Shown here: one piece after another, positions 26,896 to 35,266 of the stretch
How the letters are laid out: each line of letters begins with the position of its first letter
Numbering within the stretch: position 1 is the stretch's first letter
Origin: an uncultured Neomegalonema sp.
GTDB taxonomy: Bacteria > Pseudomonadota > Alphaproteobacteria > Rhodobacterales > Rhodobacteraceae
Length of the DNA: 64,000 nt
Assembly (NCBI GenBank): GCA_937990185.1
Contig: CALKBI010000006.1
Location: 1 to 64,000 of the forward strand
Reading direction: 5' to 3'
Notes under the pieces: model-generated
What the model saw: only the letters and a program-made list of their open reading frames with translations
Database searches by the model: none
What the model was told of the DNA's origin: nothing
Made by a program: the position numbers and the translations under genes

Positions 26896-29800
26896 TTACT
26901 CTGCTGCCTGGGTATAGCTTGGTGATTGCTTGTCCGCGTTACCTTTAGCCTGTGAAAGGTCTTCTTCCATCAATTCAGTGATGTCAGATCCGGGTGCGCC
27001 TTTGACGCGGACTGATGCCATCAAGTCATCAAGGTAAGCGGATTGATTGAGAGCGGTTGTTTCTTTCCGCTCAACAGCGTTTGGTATCTGAGGTGCTGCC
27101 AATGCAGGGGCCGATGACAGGAATGAAGGCAGTTCCGACCAGATAATATCGCGGTCCAATTTCTTGGCGGATTTTTTTAAGCGCCTATCTCTCAAATATC
27201 CTGCGTTTCGTCCAACCGTGATGTTGAGGGCCGCTGCTTTGACACCGCGCCAACCGAACGCGGGTAGCTTGCTGAGATACCAAACTCGCAGAGCCAAGAG
27301 TGACGGCGTGACAAAGAGGGTCAGGATCGTCGCAAAGCCGAGGCCGAAGACAATTGCGGTTGCCAATTGAGTCCACCATAGCGCCGAAGGCGCGCCGGTC
27401 GTGATACCTCCGTTCACGAAGTCAATAGAGACGGCAAACATCATCGGTAGCAAACCGGCTATCGTTGTAATGGTGGTCAGCAGAACAGGGCGCAGTCGTT
27501 GACGACCCGTCTCCGCAATAGCGTCAAGCGGGGGCATTTCTTTGCGCAAGGATTGGTAGGTGTCGATCAGAACAATATTGTTGTTCACCACGATTCCAGC
27601 GAGGGCGACTATTCCAATCCCTGTCATGATGATCGAGAAGGGTTGGCCCATCACCATCATACCGACAAGAACCCCGCCCACTGATAGCACTACTGCAAGC
27701 AGGACTAGTACCGAGTTATAGAAACTGTCAAACTGTGCCAGCAGGATAATGAACATCAAACCAAGCGCGCCGATAAAGGCTTTCATAAGAAAAGCTTGGC
27801 TTTCTTGCTGTTCTTCAAAGTCGCCCGCAAAACTTGGCACGACACCCGCACCGAGGTCGACGGTTTTGAGCCATTCACCCAGCTCGGCGATTTTAGCGGT
27901 CGGGTTGGTTCCCGGCTCTACATCCGCCGAAACGGTGTAAACGCGCACTCCGTCAATCCGGGTGATTTCGGAGACTTTAGCGACCGGCTTTCGTTCGACA
28001 AAATTGGAGAGCGGAACGAGGCCGACATTGGTTTGCACCCGCAAGCGGTCGAGTGTCGCTATGGTCCTCAATTCTTCGGGGAAGCGGCCACGAATGTCGA
28101 TTTCTTCTTCAGAGTCGTCAGGACGCCATTCGCCTGCATTTACGCCGCGTGTCACCATTTGAACCATCGCGCCGATGGAGGTGACGTTCGCGCCATATCT
28201 GCCTGCTTCGGTCCGGTCGATTTCCAGTTTCCACTCAATCCCCGGTAATGGCAGGGTCGTGGAGACGTCTTTTAATCCAGGATCGGTAAGCAGTTTTGCT
28301 TCAACAAGCTTGGTTGCTCGCTCTAAATTGTCGGAGTTTGCGGCAAGCTGAATGTTGATGGGCTTGCCCTGTTCGGGTCCATTTGATTGTTCTGCGAGTT
28401 CAAATTTAACGCCCGGAAATTGTGACGTAACCTCGGAGATTTCGGCCATGATTTCTTTGCCGGGTTTACGGGTACGCCAGTTTTCAAACTCGAACTGAAT
28501 TGAGCCAATGGCGTCTTTCGGACGGTTCTGTGCGTTTAGACCGTTACCACCATCACCTACGATGGTTAGCGCACTGTCAATGTTGTCGATGGAAAGAACT
28601 TTGCTTTCCACGACCTTCATTATCGCGTCTTGCTCTTCGATGGAAAGATTGCCGCGCGCTGAAACGTAAAGATTGGCAACTTCCGGGTCTTGATCAACGA
28701 AGAACTCTACGCCGAGACTGTTCTCCCCGTATTTTGTGAAGATGGTCGCGAGAAGTGCGCCAGTCAGGAAAATAACGACGACCGGCATGACGGGATTGTT
28801 CGTGAGCCAGCGGAGAACGAAACCATAAAGGCTGAAGCCGCGCTTTGGTTGTTGGTATGGTTCGGAGGATCTGCGGGCGTGTTTGAAACCGGCGATAAAG
28901 CCGAAGACCGCAAGACCCGCCAATAAGATAACCGCCACAATCGTGGGATAGTTATAATCAACGGCTGGACCGTTTTCGGTTTCGAGTTTTACCAGCATGG
29001 ACGGCAAGAGGGTGTATGCACCGATGGATGCTGCACCGGCGAGGACCATTGATCCGGCCCATCCGATTGAACGGTTTAACGCCGTCGAAATGCGATCAAG
29101 AGCGCGCGTTAGTCGCGTGATGATCACGCCGGTGATCGGCATGTAGATCAACGCCACGAGCAACGACGCCGTGAGGACGAAAATCAGTGTTATCGGCAGA
29201 AACCGCATGAACTGTCCCGGCATCCCCGGCCAGAGCAACATTGGCAAAAACGCGCATAATGTTGTCGCGGTCGAAGAGACAATAGGCCAGAACATTCGGT
29301 TCGCGGCCTCGCCGTAAGCCTCGGCAGCTCCTGCGCCTTTAGAGGTGCGCATATCGGCATATTCTGTGACAACGATTGCACCATCGACCAACATTCCTAC
29401 CGCAAGGATCAGACCGAACATCACCATGTTATTGACGCTCATACCGAGCGAGGCCATCAGCGCAAAGGCAAGCAGAAATGAGGTCGGAATAGCGAAGCCA
29501 ACCAGTAAAGCCGATTTCAAACCGAGCGTGGCAATAACCACGATCATCACCAGACAAATCGCAGTGATGACACTCGATTGCAATTGCCCAACCATGTCCT
29601 GAACACGTGTGGATTCGTCGAGCGAGTAGCTGACCTTCACGGAATCTTTCAATCCTTGCGGCCATGCCGCGACGAAAGCGTCGGTAGCTGCGCGCACTTG
29701 CGCCACTGTGTCGATGATATTCACGCCGGGGCGTTTTTTGACCGAGAGTGAGATTGTCGGCTCGCCATTGAAGCGGGCGATAGAAGCGCGGTCTTCAAAG

Positions 29801-30588
29801 GTGCGGCGCACATCCGCCAAATCCGCCAGCGTAACAGTACGTTCGCCTGAGACTTTGATGGGCAAGGAACTGAGGTCTGATAGTGTTTCGACAGCGCCCG
29901 GAACTTTGACCGAGAACGCGCCTTTGTCAGAGGTGATCTGTCCAGCGGCAATAACCTGATTATTGTTGGTGACGACTTGCAACAACTCGTTGGCGGTTAT
30001 GTTGTATGTCTCTAACCGTTCCGGTTTGACGATGATTTCCAGCAGTTCGTCCCGCTGTCCGTTCATTTCGGCTTCGAGAACAGGGCCGATGCCTTCGATC
30101 ACATCTTGAAGGTTTTGGGCGGCGCGAAGCAACGTGCGTTCTGGCGCTGCACCGGACAGGGTGATGTTGAGGATTGGAAATTCTGACGTATTGATTTCGA
30201 TGATGCGCGGTTCCAGAACATCCGCCGGAAACTCTGCCTGCGCCTCGTCTACTTCGGCGCGAACTTCGGCAACGATGGCCTCTTTGTCGAAACCGAATTC
30301 AAACTCAAGCGCCACGGATGCGTGGCCCTCGGTTGCCACGCCGGTCATTTTCTTTAAACCGTCGAGAGACTTTAACTGGTTCTCCAGTGGCTTGACCAGC
30401 AAGCGCTCTGCATCGGATGTGCTGACACCGGGATAAGTAACCGAGACATAAAGCGTTGGAATGTCGATGTTCGGCGAACCTTCTTTTGGCAAGCTGGTGA
30501 AAGCCAGCCAGCCCGCCGCGACAGAAAGCACGATAAACGCGAAGACCATTCGCGCCCGACTGATTGCCGCTTTAACCAGGACATTCAT
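26896..30588 (-). CDS. RND efflux pump permease with a long cytoplasmic C-terminal tail
   Basis: This 1230-residue inner-membrane pump belongs to the AcrB/MexB-like RND superfamily, with two repeats of one plus five helices and large periplasmic domains. In helix 4 the proton-relay aspartate pair of AcrB is reduced to a single D402 followed by G403 (GMLVDGAIVV). The helix-10 lysine position is N1002 (VVNNNIVLID). After the last helix a 122-residue tail (1109-1230) is rich in Lys, Ala, Ser and Glu and probably disordered; AcrB has nothing comparable. The start overlaps the adaptor stop (ATGA). No outer-membrane channel gene is nearby. Confidence 0.92.
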   Translation of the reverse strand: MNVLVKAAISRARMVFAFIVLSVAAGWLAFTSLPKEGSPNIDIPTLYVSVTYPGVSTSDAERLLVKPLENQLKSLDGLKKMTGVATEGHASVALEFEFGFDKEAIVAEVRAEVDEAQAEFPADVLEPRIIEINTSEFPILNITLSGAAPERTLLRAAQNLQDVIEGIGPVLEAEMNGQRDELLEIIVKPERLETYNITANELLQVVTNNNQVIAAGQITSDKGAFSVKVPGAVETLSDLSSLPIKVSGERTVTLADLADVRRTFEDRASIARFNGEPTISLSVKKRPGVNIIDTVAQVRAATDAFVAAWPQGLKDSVKVSYSLDESTRVQDMVGQLQSSVITAICLVMIVVIATLGLKSALLVGFAIPTSFLLAFALMASLGMSVNNMVMFGLILAVGMLVDGAIVVTEYADMRTSKGAGAAEAYGEAANRMFWPIVSSTATTLCAFLPMLLWPGMPGQFMRFLPITLIFVLTASLLVALIYMPITGVIITRLTRALDRISTALNRSIGWAGSMVLAGAASIGAYTLLPSMLVKLETENGPAVDYNYPTIVAVILLAGLAVFGFIAGFKHARRSSEPYQQPKRGFSLYGFVLRWLTNNPVMPVVVIFLTGALLATIFTKYGENSLGVEFFVDQDPEVANLYVSARGNLSIEEQDAIMKVVESKVLSIDNIDSALTIVGDGGNGLNAQNRPKDAIGSIQFEFENWRTRKPGKEIMAEISEVTSQFPGVKFELAEQSNGPEQGKPINIQLAANSDNLERATKLVEAKLLTDPGLKDVSTTLPLPGIEWKLEIDRTEAGRYGANVTSIGAMVQMVTRGVNAGEWRPDDSEEEIDIRGRFPEELRTIATLDRLRVQTNVGLVPLSNFVERKPVAKVSEITRIDGVRVYTVSADVEPGTNPTAKIAELGEWLKTVDLGAGVVPSFAGDFEEQQESQAFLMKAFIGALGLMFIILLAQFDSFYNSVLVLLAVVLSVGGVLVGMMVMGQPFSIIMTGIGIVALAGIVVNNNIVLIDTYQSLRKEMPPLDAIAETGRQRLRPVLLTTITTIAGLLPMMFAVSIDFVNGGITTGAPSALWWTQLATAIVFGLGFATILTLFVTPSLLALRVWYLSKLPAFGWRGVKAAALNITVGRNAGYLRDRRLKKSAKKLDRDIIWSELPSFLSSAPALAAPQIPNAVERKETTALNQSAYLDDLMASVRVKGAPGSDITELMEEDLSQAKGNADKQSPSYTQAAE

Positions 30589-31733
30589 GATGCGTTGCTT
30601 TCTAGCGCCTCGGCAGAAGATGTCGTTTTAACAGCCGTGCCGTTACTGACATATTCTTGGCCGATCACAATGACCTCGGCTCGTTGGCCGATGCCGGTCA
30701 CGCTGACACCTTCTCCGCTGTCGCGCAGAATTGTCACCGCTTGGAATCTTGCTTTGCCGCTCTCGACAACCATCAGACCAATCTCGCCTTCGTCGTTTAG
30801 TGTCAGGGCCGATTGAGGCAAGGTATGGGCGGGGCGCGAACCAAGTGGGATTGTGATCGCCGCCGTGACTTCATCGCGCAATGTGTAGGAAGGATTTGGA
30901 ACCGAGAGGTCGATTTGGAAAGTGCGTGTGGCCGGGTCAGCGCTTTGCGCGATGAAAACGACCGTGCCTTGCACACGCTCTCCCGTTGCCAGAACAGCGG
31001 AACCAACCGTGCCGATGTTGACGTCTCCGATCCGAAATTCAGGGGCAAAACCGATAATGCGCATGGGGTCAGGGTCTACAATTGTCGCGCATGTGCTACC
31101 GACCTGCATGATTGCGCCGATCTGAGCGGTATCCCCTTCGATTACACCGTCGAAGGGTGCGCGAACCTCAAGGCTGCGAATTTCGACGTCGAGTTGTTTG
31201 ATCTCGGCCCGCATAATATCTGCCGACATGCGCGCACTGGCGGCAGTGTTGGCGGCGGTTGCGCCGCGCTGACTGAGGCGGGCTTGGGTGGATTCTTCAA
31301 GTTGCGCCTGTTTGAAGCGGGCAACGGCGGCTTCACGGCGTGCGCCGCGATCTCCGACTTTGAGGCGGCAAAGGACATCGCCCTCGCTGACACGGCGTCC
31401 CTTGCCAACGGTGACAGCCACCATGCCAGGGGTTTCCGTGCGCGCTTCTACGCGGCGACTGGCTCTGGTTGCGCCGGTCATGGTGAGGACGGACGGAAGC
31501 GGGGCCGCTGTGCTTACCTTTGTGATGACATTGATGACCGTCGGGCCATTGGTGCTCGTCTCGTCGGGAGCTGCGTTCTTCGCCGCTATGCGCTCGGATT
31601 TACGGGTCGATGCTTGCGTGGCCGCTTTTGCGACGGCTTCGCCCACCTGACGGAAATCTCCGCCGGTGATGTAGCCGATAATAACAATTGCGATGAGACC
31701 GGCGAGAGCAATGCGGAATAATCCATTCAACAT
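30585..31733 (-). CDS. RND efflux periplasmic adaptor (membrane fusion protein)
   Basis: This 382-residue protein has an N-terminal membrane anchor (LFRIALAGLIAIVIIGYI). A beta-barrel/lipoyl part follows (ARTETPGMVAVTVGKGRRVSEGDVLCRL), then a short helical hairpin and the second lipoyl half (IRSLEVRAPFDGVIEGDTAQIG). It links the RND pump to an outer-membrane channel. It sits between the regulator (9-nt gap) and the pump gene (4-nt overlap), forming a regulator-adaptor-pump operon. Confidence 0.92.
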   Translation of the reverse strand: MLNGLFRIALAGLIAIVIIGYITGGDFRQVGEAVAKAATQASTRKSERIAAKNAAPDETSTNGPTVINVITKVSTAAPLPSVLTMTGATRASRRVEARTETPGMVAVTVGKGRRVSEGDVLCRLKVGDRGARREAAVARFKQAQLEESTQARLSQRGATAANTAASARMSADIMRAEIKQLDVEIRSLEVRAPFDGVIEGDTAQIGAIMQVGSTCATIVDPDPMRIIGFAPEFRIGDVNIGTVGSAVLATGERVQGTVVFIAQSADPATRTFQIDLSVPNPSYTLRDEVTAAITIPLGSRPAHTLPQSALTLNDEGEIGLMVVESGKARFQAVTILRDSGEGVSVTGIGQRAEVIVIGQEYVSNGTAVKTTSSAEALESNAS

Positions 31734-31742
31734 GAGATTTCC

Positions 31743-32231
31743 TTACTCGCCAGCCACGACGCGGGGGCGCGATGCATCGGCGCGTTTGTCTTGCATTTCT
31801 GCCAGCGCAACGCTGCACGCACGGGATATACTGTTGAAGAAGTCGGAAAGTTCCGTGACCCGTTGAAATGTTGAATCATCGCAATTAGGGAGCGCGTCGC
31901 GACCTTTTAAAAGGCGCTCGCTAGCTTGTTTGGCACGTTCTACTTTACCGGCGGCAATGCGCTCATAAGGGGCATCCGTGAGCCTGAAATAATCCTGCCG
32001 CTCGCCCGCCATAGCAACCCGCTCAACCGCGCCGAGGGATTCAAGTAAGCGCGTGTTGGTGCTGACGCTGCCTCGCGAGATTTGAAGGGCTTCACTCAAC
32101 TCTTGAAAACTGACAGGTTTGCCGCGAAGGACAAAGATGCCTAGCAGCCGTCCGGCAATACGAGGGAAGCCCTCGGCTTGTAAAATCAGGCCAAGAGATT
32201 CGACAAATTCTGTTTCTGCGTGCGTTTCCAT
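31743..32231 (-). CDS. GbsR/MarR-family transcriptional regulator of the RND operon
   Basis: This 162-residue winged-helix protein has the GbsR-type helix-turn-helix (VSFQELSEALQISRGSVSTNTRLLESLGAVERV) near residues 55-90 and a helical C-terminal dimer region. Members usually repress their own operon. A near-perfect 28-bp inverted repeat lies 21-48 nt upstream of the ATG and fits an autoregulatory operator. The possible -10 box ends only 8 nt before the ATG, so the message may be leaderless or nearly so. It is the first gene of the operon with the adaptor and pump. The inducing ligand is unknown. Confidence 0.9.
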   Translation of the reverse strand: METHAETEFVESLGLILQAEGFPRIAGRLLGIFVLRGKPVSFQELSEALQISRGSVSTNTRLLESLGAVERVAMAGERQDYFRLTDAPYERIAAGKVERAKQASERLLKGRDALPNCDDSTFQRVTELSDFFNSISRACSVALAEMQDKRADASRPRVVAGE

Positions 32232-32238
32232 ATCCTGG

Positions 32239-32266
32239 AAATTAGCATGGCAGTTCGTTCAGTCAA
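32239..32266 (-). promoter_or_regulatory. Candidate sigma-70-type promoter of the gbsR-like/RND operon
   Basis: On the minus strand, TTGACT (32266-32261) and TAATTT (32244-32239) are separated by 16 nt. The -35 hexamer lies at the operator: it fills most of the spacer and enters the proximal arm. A start 6-8 nt past the -10 box would fall at or beside the ATG (32231). Confidence 0.45.
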
Positions 32267-32279
32267 GATTGAACAAACT
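32252..32279. promoter_or_regulatory. Operator-like inverted repeat for the GbsR/MarR regulator
   Basis: The arms AGTTCGTTCA (32252-32261) and TGAACAAACT (32270-32279) are inverted copies with 9 of 10 positions matching, separated by 8 nt. TTGTTCA/TGAACAA cores of this kind are typical of GbsR/MarR-type sites. Its place just upstream of the regulator and over the likely -35 box fits repression of the whole operon. Confidence 0.75.
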
Positions 32280-32332
32280 AAATATGTATGGATGTGCCAG
32301 CCCCCTAGCTGTCTGAAGAAATCCCCATGCCG

Positions 32333-32839
32333 TTATGCTTTGCGTTTTAACTCTGCACCCTGAAAAATAACTGTCAGGATAAGTACAGTCGCAGCAATCG
32401 CTGTGGCAATCGTGCTTGGTTCAAGGTCAAAGACCACAGAGCTTCCTAAAATTCCTGTGGTTACAATGCTTAAGGCGAAACCCAACCCGCGATCATAGCG
32501 GCGGCGTCTTTTGTTTTGGAGGGCTGGCGAATTGGGACGTGCACTTTTCGCCCCCGCGAAACTCTTTAATGATTTAGCGGCGGTAAGAGCTTGGGTCGGC
32601 GTGCAACGGAAGAATTCACGACGTTTGCTCAAGCGTTTTTCTGTGAGCGCTGCATGTAGATCGGCCTCAGCCTTATCCATATCGCGAACTTTGCGGCTCC
32701 ATTCGATCTTAAATGGTGTTGGAACGCCCGTTGATCCGCTGATTTTTGCGGCGCGCAATTCTGGCTGTCTGCTTGTTTTTCCAATTTTCACAAGGCCCGG
32801 AATTGTAGAATTCGTCAGGCAATAGATATATCCACTCAT
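32333..32839 (-). CDS. GIY-YIG/T5orf172-like domain protein with C-terminal membrane anchor
   Basis: This is a 168-residue protein. The first 95 residues match the T5orf172 branch of the GIY-YIG fold: GYIYCLTN and GLVKIGKT for the two strands, the Arg in ELRAAKISGSTG, and a later conserved RREFFRC. A basic patch (KRRRRYDRG) then leads into two hydrophobic segments (about 118-160). The C-terminus is thus probably in the membrane with the GIY-YIG-like domain in the cytosol. Nuclease activity is not certain. It is divergent from the SH3b gene and not clearly in an operon. Confidence 0.75.
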   Translation of the reverse strand: MSGYIYCLTNSTIPGLVKIGKTSRQPELRAAKISGSTGVPTPFKIEWSRKVRDMDKAEADLHAALTEKRLSKRREFFRCTPTQALTAAKSLKSFAGAKSARPNSPALQNKRRRRYDRGLGFALSIVTTGILGSSVVFDLEPSTIATAIAATVLILTVIFQGAELKRKA

Positions 32840-33045
32840 GTCGTTCCCCGGTCGCTCGGTTAGGGCGAATATAGAAGGTGTGGGTGCAAATCAGGTTAAA
32901 GGAAGATTTCTTCAAGGGATGCCATCATTGGGTGAAATGTATCCTAAAAGCTCTCTTTTGGGGTGTTTTCTGCACCAAATTGTAATGAAGCAGCTTTTCG
33001 TTAGCTATATTTCCAGTATAGGCTTGCTTAAAGCGAAAGGGCAGT

Positions 33046-33612
33046 ATGCGGATGAAGGCAATTATTGCAGGCGGTATCCTCGGCATTGGCCTGAGTTCAG
33101 GGGCGCTTGCCAATGAGCGCTTGATGTTCGTGTCCGGTGATGGCTTGAATGTTCGGTATTGCGCGGCTTCGAATTGCTGCATCGCTGACCGTTTGAGCTT
33201 GAATGATGCCGTAACGGTCATGGAAGAGAAAGACGGTTGGGCACGTATTTCTGTTTTTCATGATGCGAAGATTAAATCGCAGTCCTGCGAAAAACCCAAA
33301 GCGGACCAAATTGCCCATTGGGTCTCGAGTGATTTCCTGACGGAACAACTGCCTGATGGGACTGACCCGAATGCTTGGTTTGGCGACTTGTCGGATCGGC
33401 GCATCCGAGGCATTCCCAAGGTTGGCGATTACGGCCTGACCCGCCAAGACTTAGAGATCATTCGCCGCTACGCATCGCTGTTGTTGATCAATGGTATTTG
33501 CGATGTGATTGATACCGGGAACAAAAGCGTTAGCCGAGAAGCCACGTATTATGTGGCTTGCGATGGTGAAACCAAGCAACGGTATTTCACAGAGGAAGAT
33601 GTCGCAAGTTAG
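33046..33612 (+). CDS. Exported SH3-like (SH3b) domain protein
   Basis: This 188-residue protein has a signal peptide (MRMKAIIAGGILGIGLSSGALA). A bacterial SH3 domain follows (LMFVSGDGLNVRYCAASNCCIADRLSLNDAVTVMEEKDGWARI) and ends near AHWVSSDFL at residue 105. The rest is unknown, with two more cysteines. Such domains usually bind cell-wall peptides. Four of the six mature cysteines lie in or next to the SH3b part, so disulfides are likely. AAGGG lies just upstream. The gene converges on moaB with a 10-nt gap. Confidence 0.75.
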   Translation: MRMKAIIAGGILGIGLSSGALANERLMFVSGDGLNVRYCAASNCCIADRLSLNDAVTVMEEKDGWARISVFHDAKIKSQSCEKPKADQIAHWVSSDFLTEQLPDGTDPNAWFGDLSDRRIRGIPKVGDYGLTRQDLEIIRRYASLLLINGICDVIDTGNKSVSREATYYVACDGETKQRYFTEEDVAS

Positions 33613-33622
33613 GGGCGTCTCT

Positions 33623-34171
33623 TCACTTACGCCGCTTATGTTCCTCTAACCGAGGCATGATCTCGACGAGATTGCAGGGGCGGTGGCGGTAATCCAGTTG
33701 GAACTTTAGAATATCATCCCAACCATCCTTGCAGGCCCCCGGTGAACCCGGGAGAGCGAAGAGATATGTGCCTCCAGCAACACCCGCACAGGCGCGGCTT
33801 TGCATGGTTGATGTGCCGATTTTGTTGAATGAAATCATGTGGAAGAGGGCAGCGAAGCCTTCGACTTCTTTTTCATAAACGTCGAAATGGGCTTCGACAG
33901 TGACGTCACGTCCAGTTAGGCCCGTGCCTCCGGTAGAAATCACGACGTCGATTTCCGGCGAGGCAATCCACGAGCGCAGCAGGTTGGAAATTTCTGCTCT
34001 TTCGTCTTTGATGATCCGGCGATCTGCCAGTTTGTGCCCGGAATCTTCAATGCGCGCGGCGAGGGTTGAGCCGGATTTATCTTCATCGAGCGAACGTGTA
34101 TCCGACACGGTGAGAACCGCGATGCGGACGGGGATGAATTCGCGGGTTTCGTCAATACGGCTGGCGCTCAT
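33623..34171 (-). CDS. moaB: Molybdenum cofactor biosynthesis protein B
   Basis: This 182-residue MoaB/Mog-family protein adenylylates molybdopterin before molybdenum insertion. Key motifs are VLTVSDTR, ISTGGTGLTGRDVT and ALPGSPGA. The true start is ATG 34171 (MSASRIDE), whose bases overlap the stop of the uracil-DNA glycosylase gene (ATGA), so the two are translationally coupled. The frame runs open further upstream, but that part is the glycosylase gene in another phase. Confidence 0.93.
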   Translation of the reverse strand: MSASRIDETREFIPVRIAVLTVSDTRSLDEDKSGSTLAARIEDSGHKLADRRIIKDERAEISNLLRSWIASPEIDVVISTGGTGLTGRDVTVEAHFDVYEKEVEGFAALFHMISFNKIGTSTMQSRACAGVAGGTYLFALPGSPGACKDGWDDILKFQLDYRHRPCNLVEIMPRLEEHKRRK

Positions 34172-34944
34172 TTCAGGCTTTCGAGATGTGATTTCAGAGA
34201 GAGTAAATCCGCCCATGCATGGCGCTTGTCTTGAGGTTGGCGCAGCAGATAGGCGGGATGCAGCATCGGAAGAACAGGTCGGTTTTTCCCGCCTAAAGTG
34301 GCTTCGGTCCATTTCCCGCGCATCCGCATGATGCCGGTCGTAGTGTCGAGCAAAGTCTTGCTCGACACATTTCCCATGGTGATGACGATAGTGGGATCGA
34401 TGAGGGCAATATGACGGTCAATAAAGGGTTGAAATTCAGACGCTTCACCGACGGAGGGTGTCCTGTTGGCCGCAGGCCGCCATGGGAGGCTGTTTGCGAT
34501 ATAGACCGCTTTCGCTGGGTCTTCCGAGTGGCGGTTTAAGTCGATGCAGGCGAGCATTTTATCAAGCAATTGCCCCGAGCGACCGACGAAAGGCAACCCT
34601 TGCAAATCCTCATCGCGGCCCGGTGCTTCGCCGACGATCATGATCCGGGCCGCAGGATTGCCATCGGCAAACACACAATTTCTCGCACCCTCTCGCAGAG
34701 CATGAGGATGGTCTGCTATTGCGGCCTTGAGGGTTTCCAAGTCGGAGCAGTTTTTGGCGATTTCCGTGGTTGGTGTGCTGGTGGTTATCTTCGGTAACGA
34801 CGAAGCCGCATGCGTTTTCTTTGGAGACGGCGCCGGTGCGTTCGTTCTGTCTTGAAAAGTATCGCTGATAGCTTCATCCGCACCCAGCTCGATCTGCCAA
34901 TCGAGGGCGGCAAGTAGTGCTGATTTTGTGTCAGACGTGAGCAT
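34168..34944 (-). CDS. Uracil-DNA glycosylase family 4-like protein, iron-sulfur cysteines mostly missing
   Basis: This 258-residue protein has the family-4 core: MIVGEAPGRDEDLQGLPFVGR (motif A), NRTP, and the C-terminal MLHPAYLLRQP. Such enzymes remove uracil from DNA. Families 4 and 5 usually hold a [4Fe-4S] cluster through four cysteines. Here only the first position is kept (NCSDL); the second is Leu, the third is Trp (SLPWRPAANRTP) and the fourth is not Cys. I recall this pattern from many alphaproteobacterial relatives, so it is a subgroup trait rather than damage. About 70 N-terminal residues are low-complexity. The gene overlaps moaB by 4 nt. Confidence 0.85.
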   Translation of the reverse strand: MLTSDTKSALLAALDWQIELGADEAISDTFQDRTNAPAPSPKKTHAASSLPKITTSTPTTEIAKNCSDLETLKAAIADHPHALREGARNCVFADGNPAARIMIVGEAPGRDEDLQGLPFVGRSGQLLDKMLACIDLNRHSEDPAKAVYIANSLPWRPAANRTPSVGEASEFQPFIDRHIALIDPTIVITMGNVSSKTLLDTTTGIMRMRGKWTEATLGGKNRPVLPMLHPAYLLRQPQDKRHAWADLLSLKSHLESLK

Positions 34945-35099
34945 GAAAAAATCGTATCGGCTTTATGGTGGAAAATCCACCGAGACGACGACCGTTCTGT
35001 AGCTGGTTCATTATTTCGTTGCATCGAAATTTACGGATTAGACGCACCAAAATTCTCAGGCGACTGGTCCAAGTTATCGAAAGTAAAGAAAGGGAAATG

Positions 35100-35189
35100 T
35101 GGAGGAGAGAGAGGGATTCGAACCCTCGGAACCCGCGAAGGCTCAACGGTTTTCGAGACCGCCCCGTTCGACCACTCCGGCACCTCTCC
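35100..35189 (-). tRNA. tRNA-Ser, anticodon CGA
   Basis: A full cloverleaf with a long variable arm is visible on the minus strand. The acceptor pairs GGAGAGG with TCTCTCC, the anticodon loop is CTCGAAA (anticodon CGA, reading UCG), the variable arm is GAGCC/GGTTC with a short loop, and the T arm is GAGGG-TTCGAAT-CCCTC. A CCA triplet follows at 35102-35100. The discriminator base (35103) reads T, where serine tRNAs normally have G. Plus-strand reading frames across this interval are artefacts of the tRNA. Confidence 0.95.
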
Positions 35190-35199
35190 ACAGCGGGCC

Positions 35200-35228
35200 T
35201 TGTAGACGACCAACTTGCTGCGTTGCAA
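35200..35228 (-). promoter_or_regulatory. Candidate promoter of tRNA-Ser
   Basis: On the minus strand TTGCAA (35228-35223) and CTACAA (35205-35200) are spaced by 17 nt, and the -10 box ends 10 nt before the mature 5' end of the tRNA. The -10 match is weak, but spacing and place are right. Confidence 0.35.
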
Positions 35229-35266
35229 GGGTGTTTTATCGTGTATTCGTTAATGTGCCGTTTTCA

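Noticed and set aside
30813-31721. A 302-residue frame antisense to the RND adaptor
   Set aside because: It is cysteine-rich without a family pattern and lies fully inside a conserved gene on the other strand.
34993-35008. GTTC-N8-GTTC resembling a LexA box upstream of the first uracil-DNA glycosylase
   Set aside because: The spacer is eight bases, not the seven needed for the alphaproteobacterial LexA repeat.
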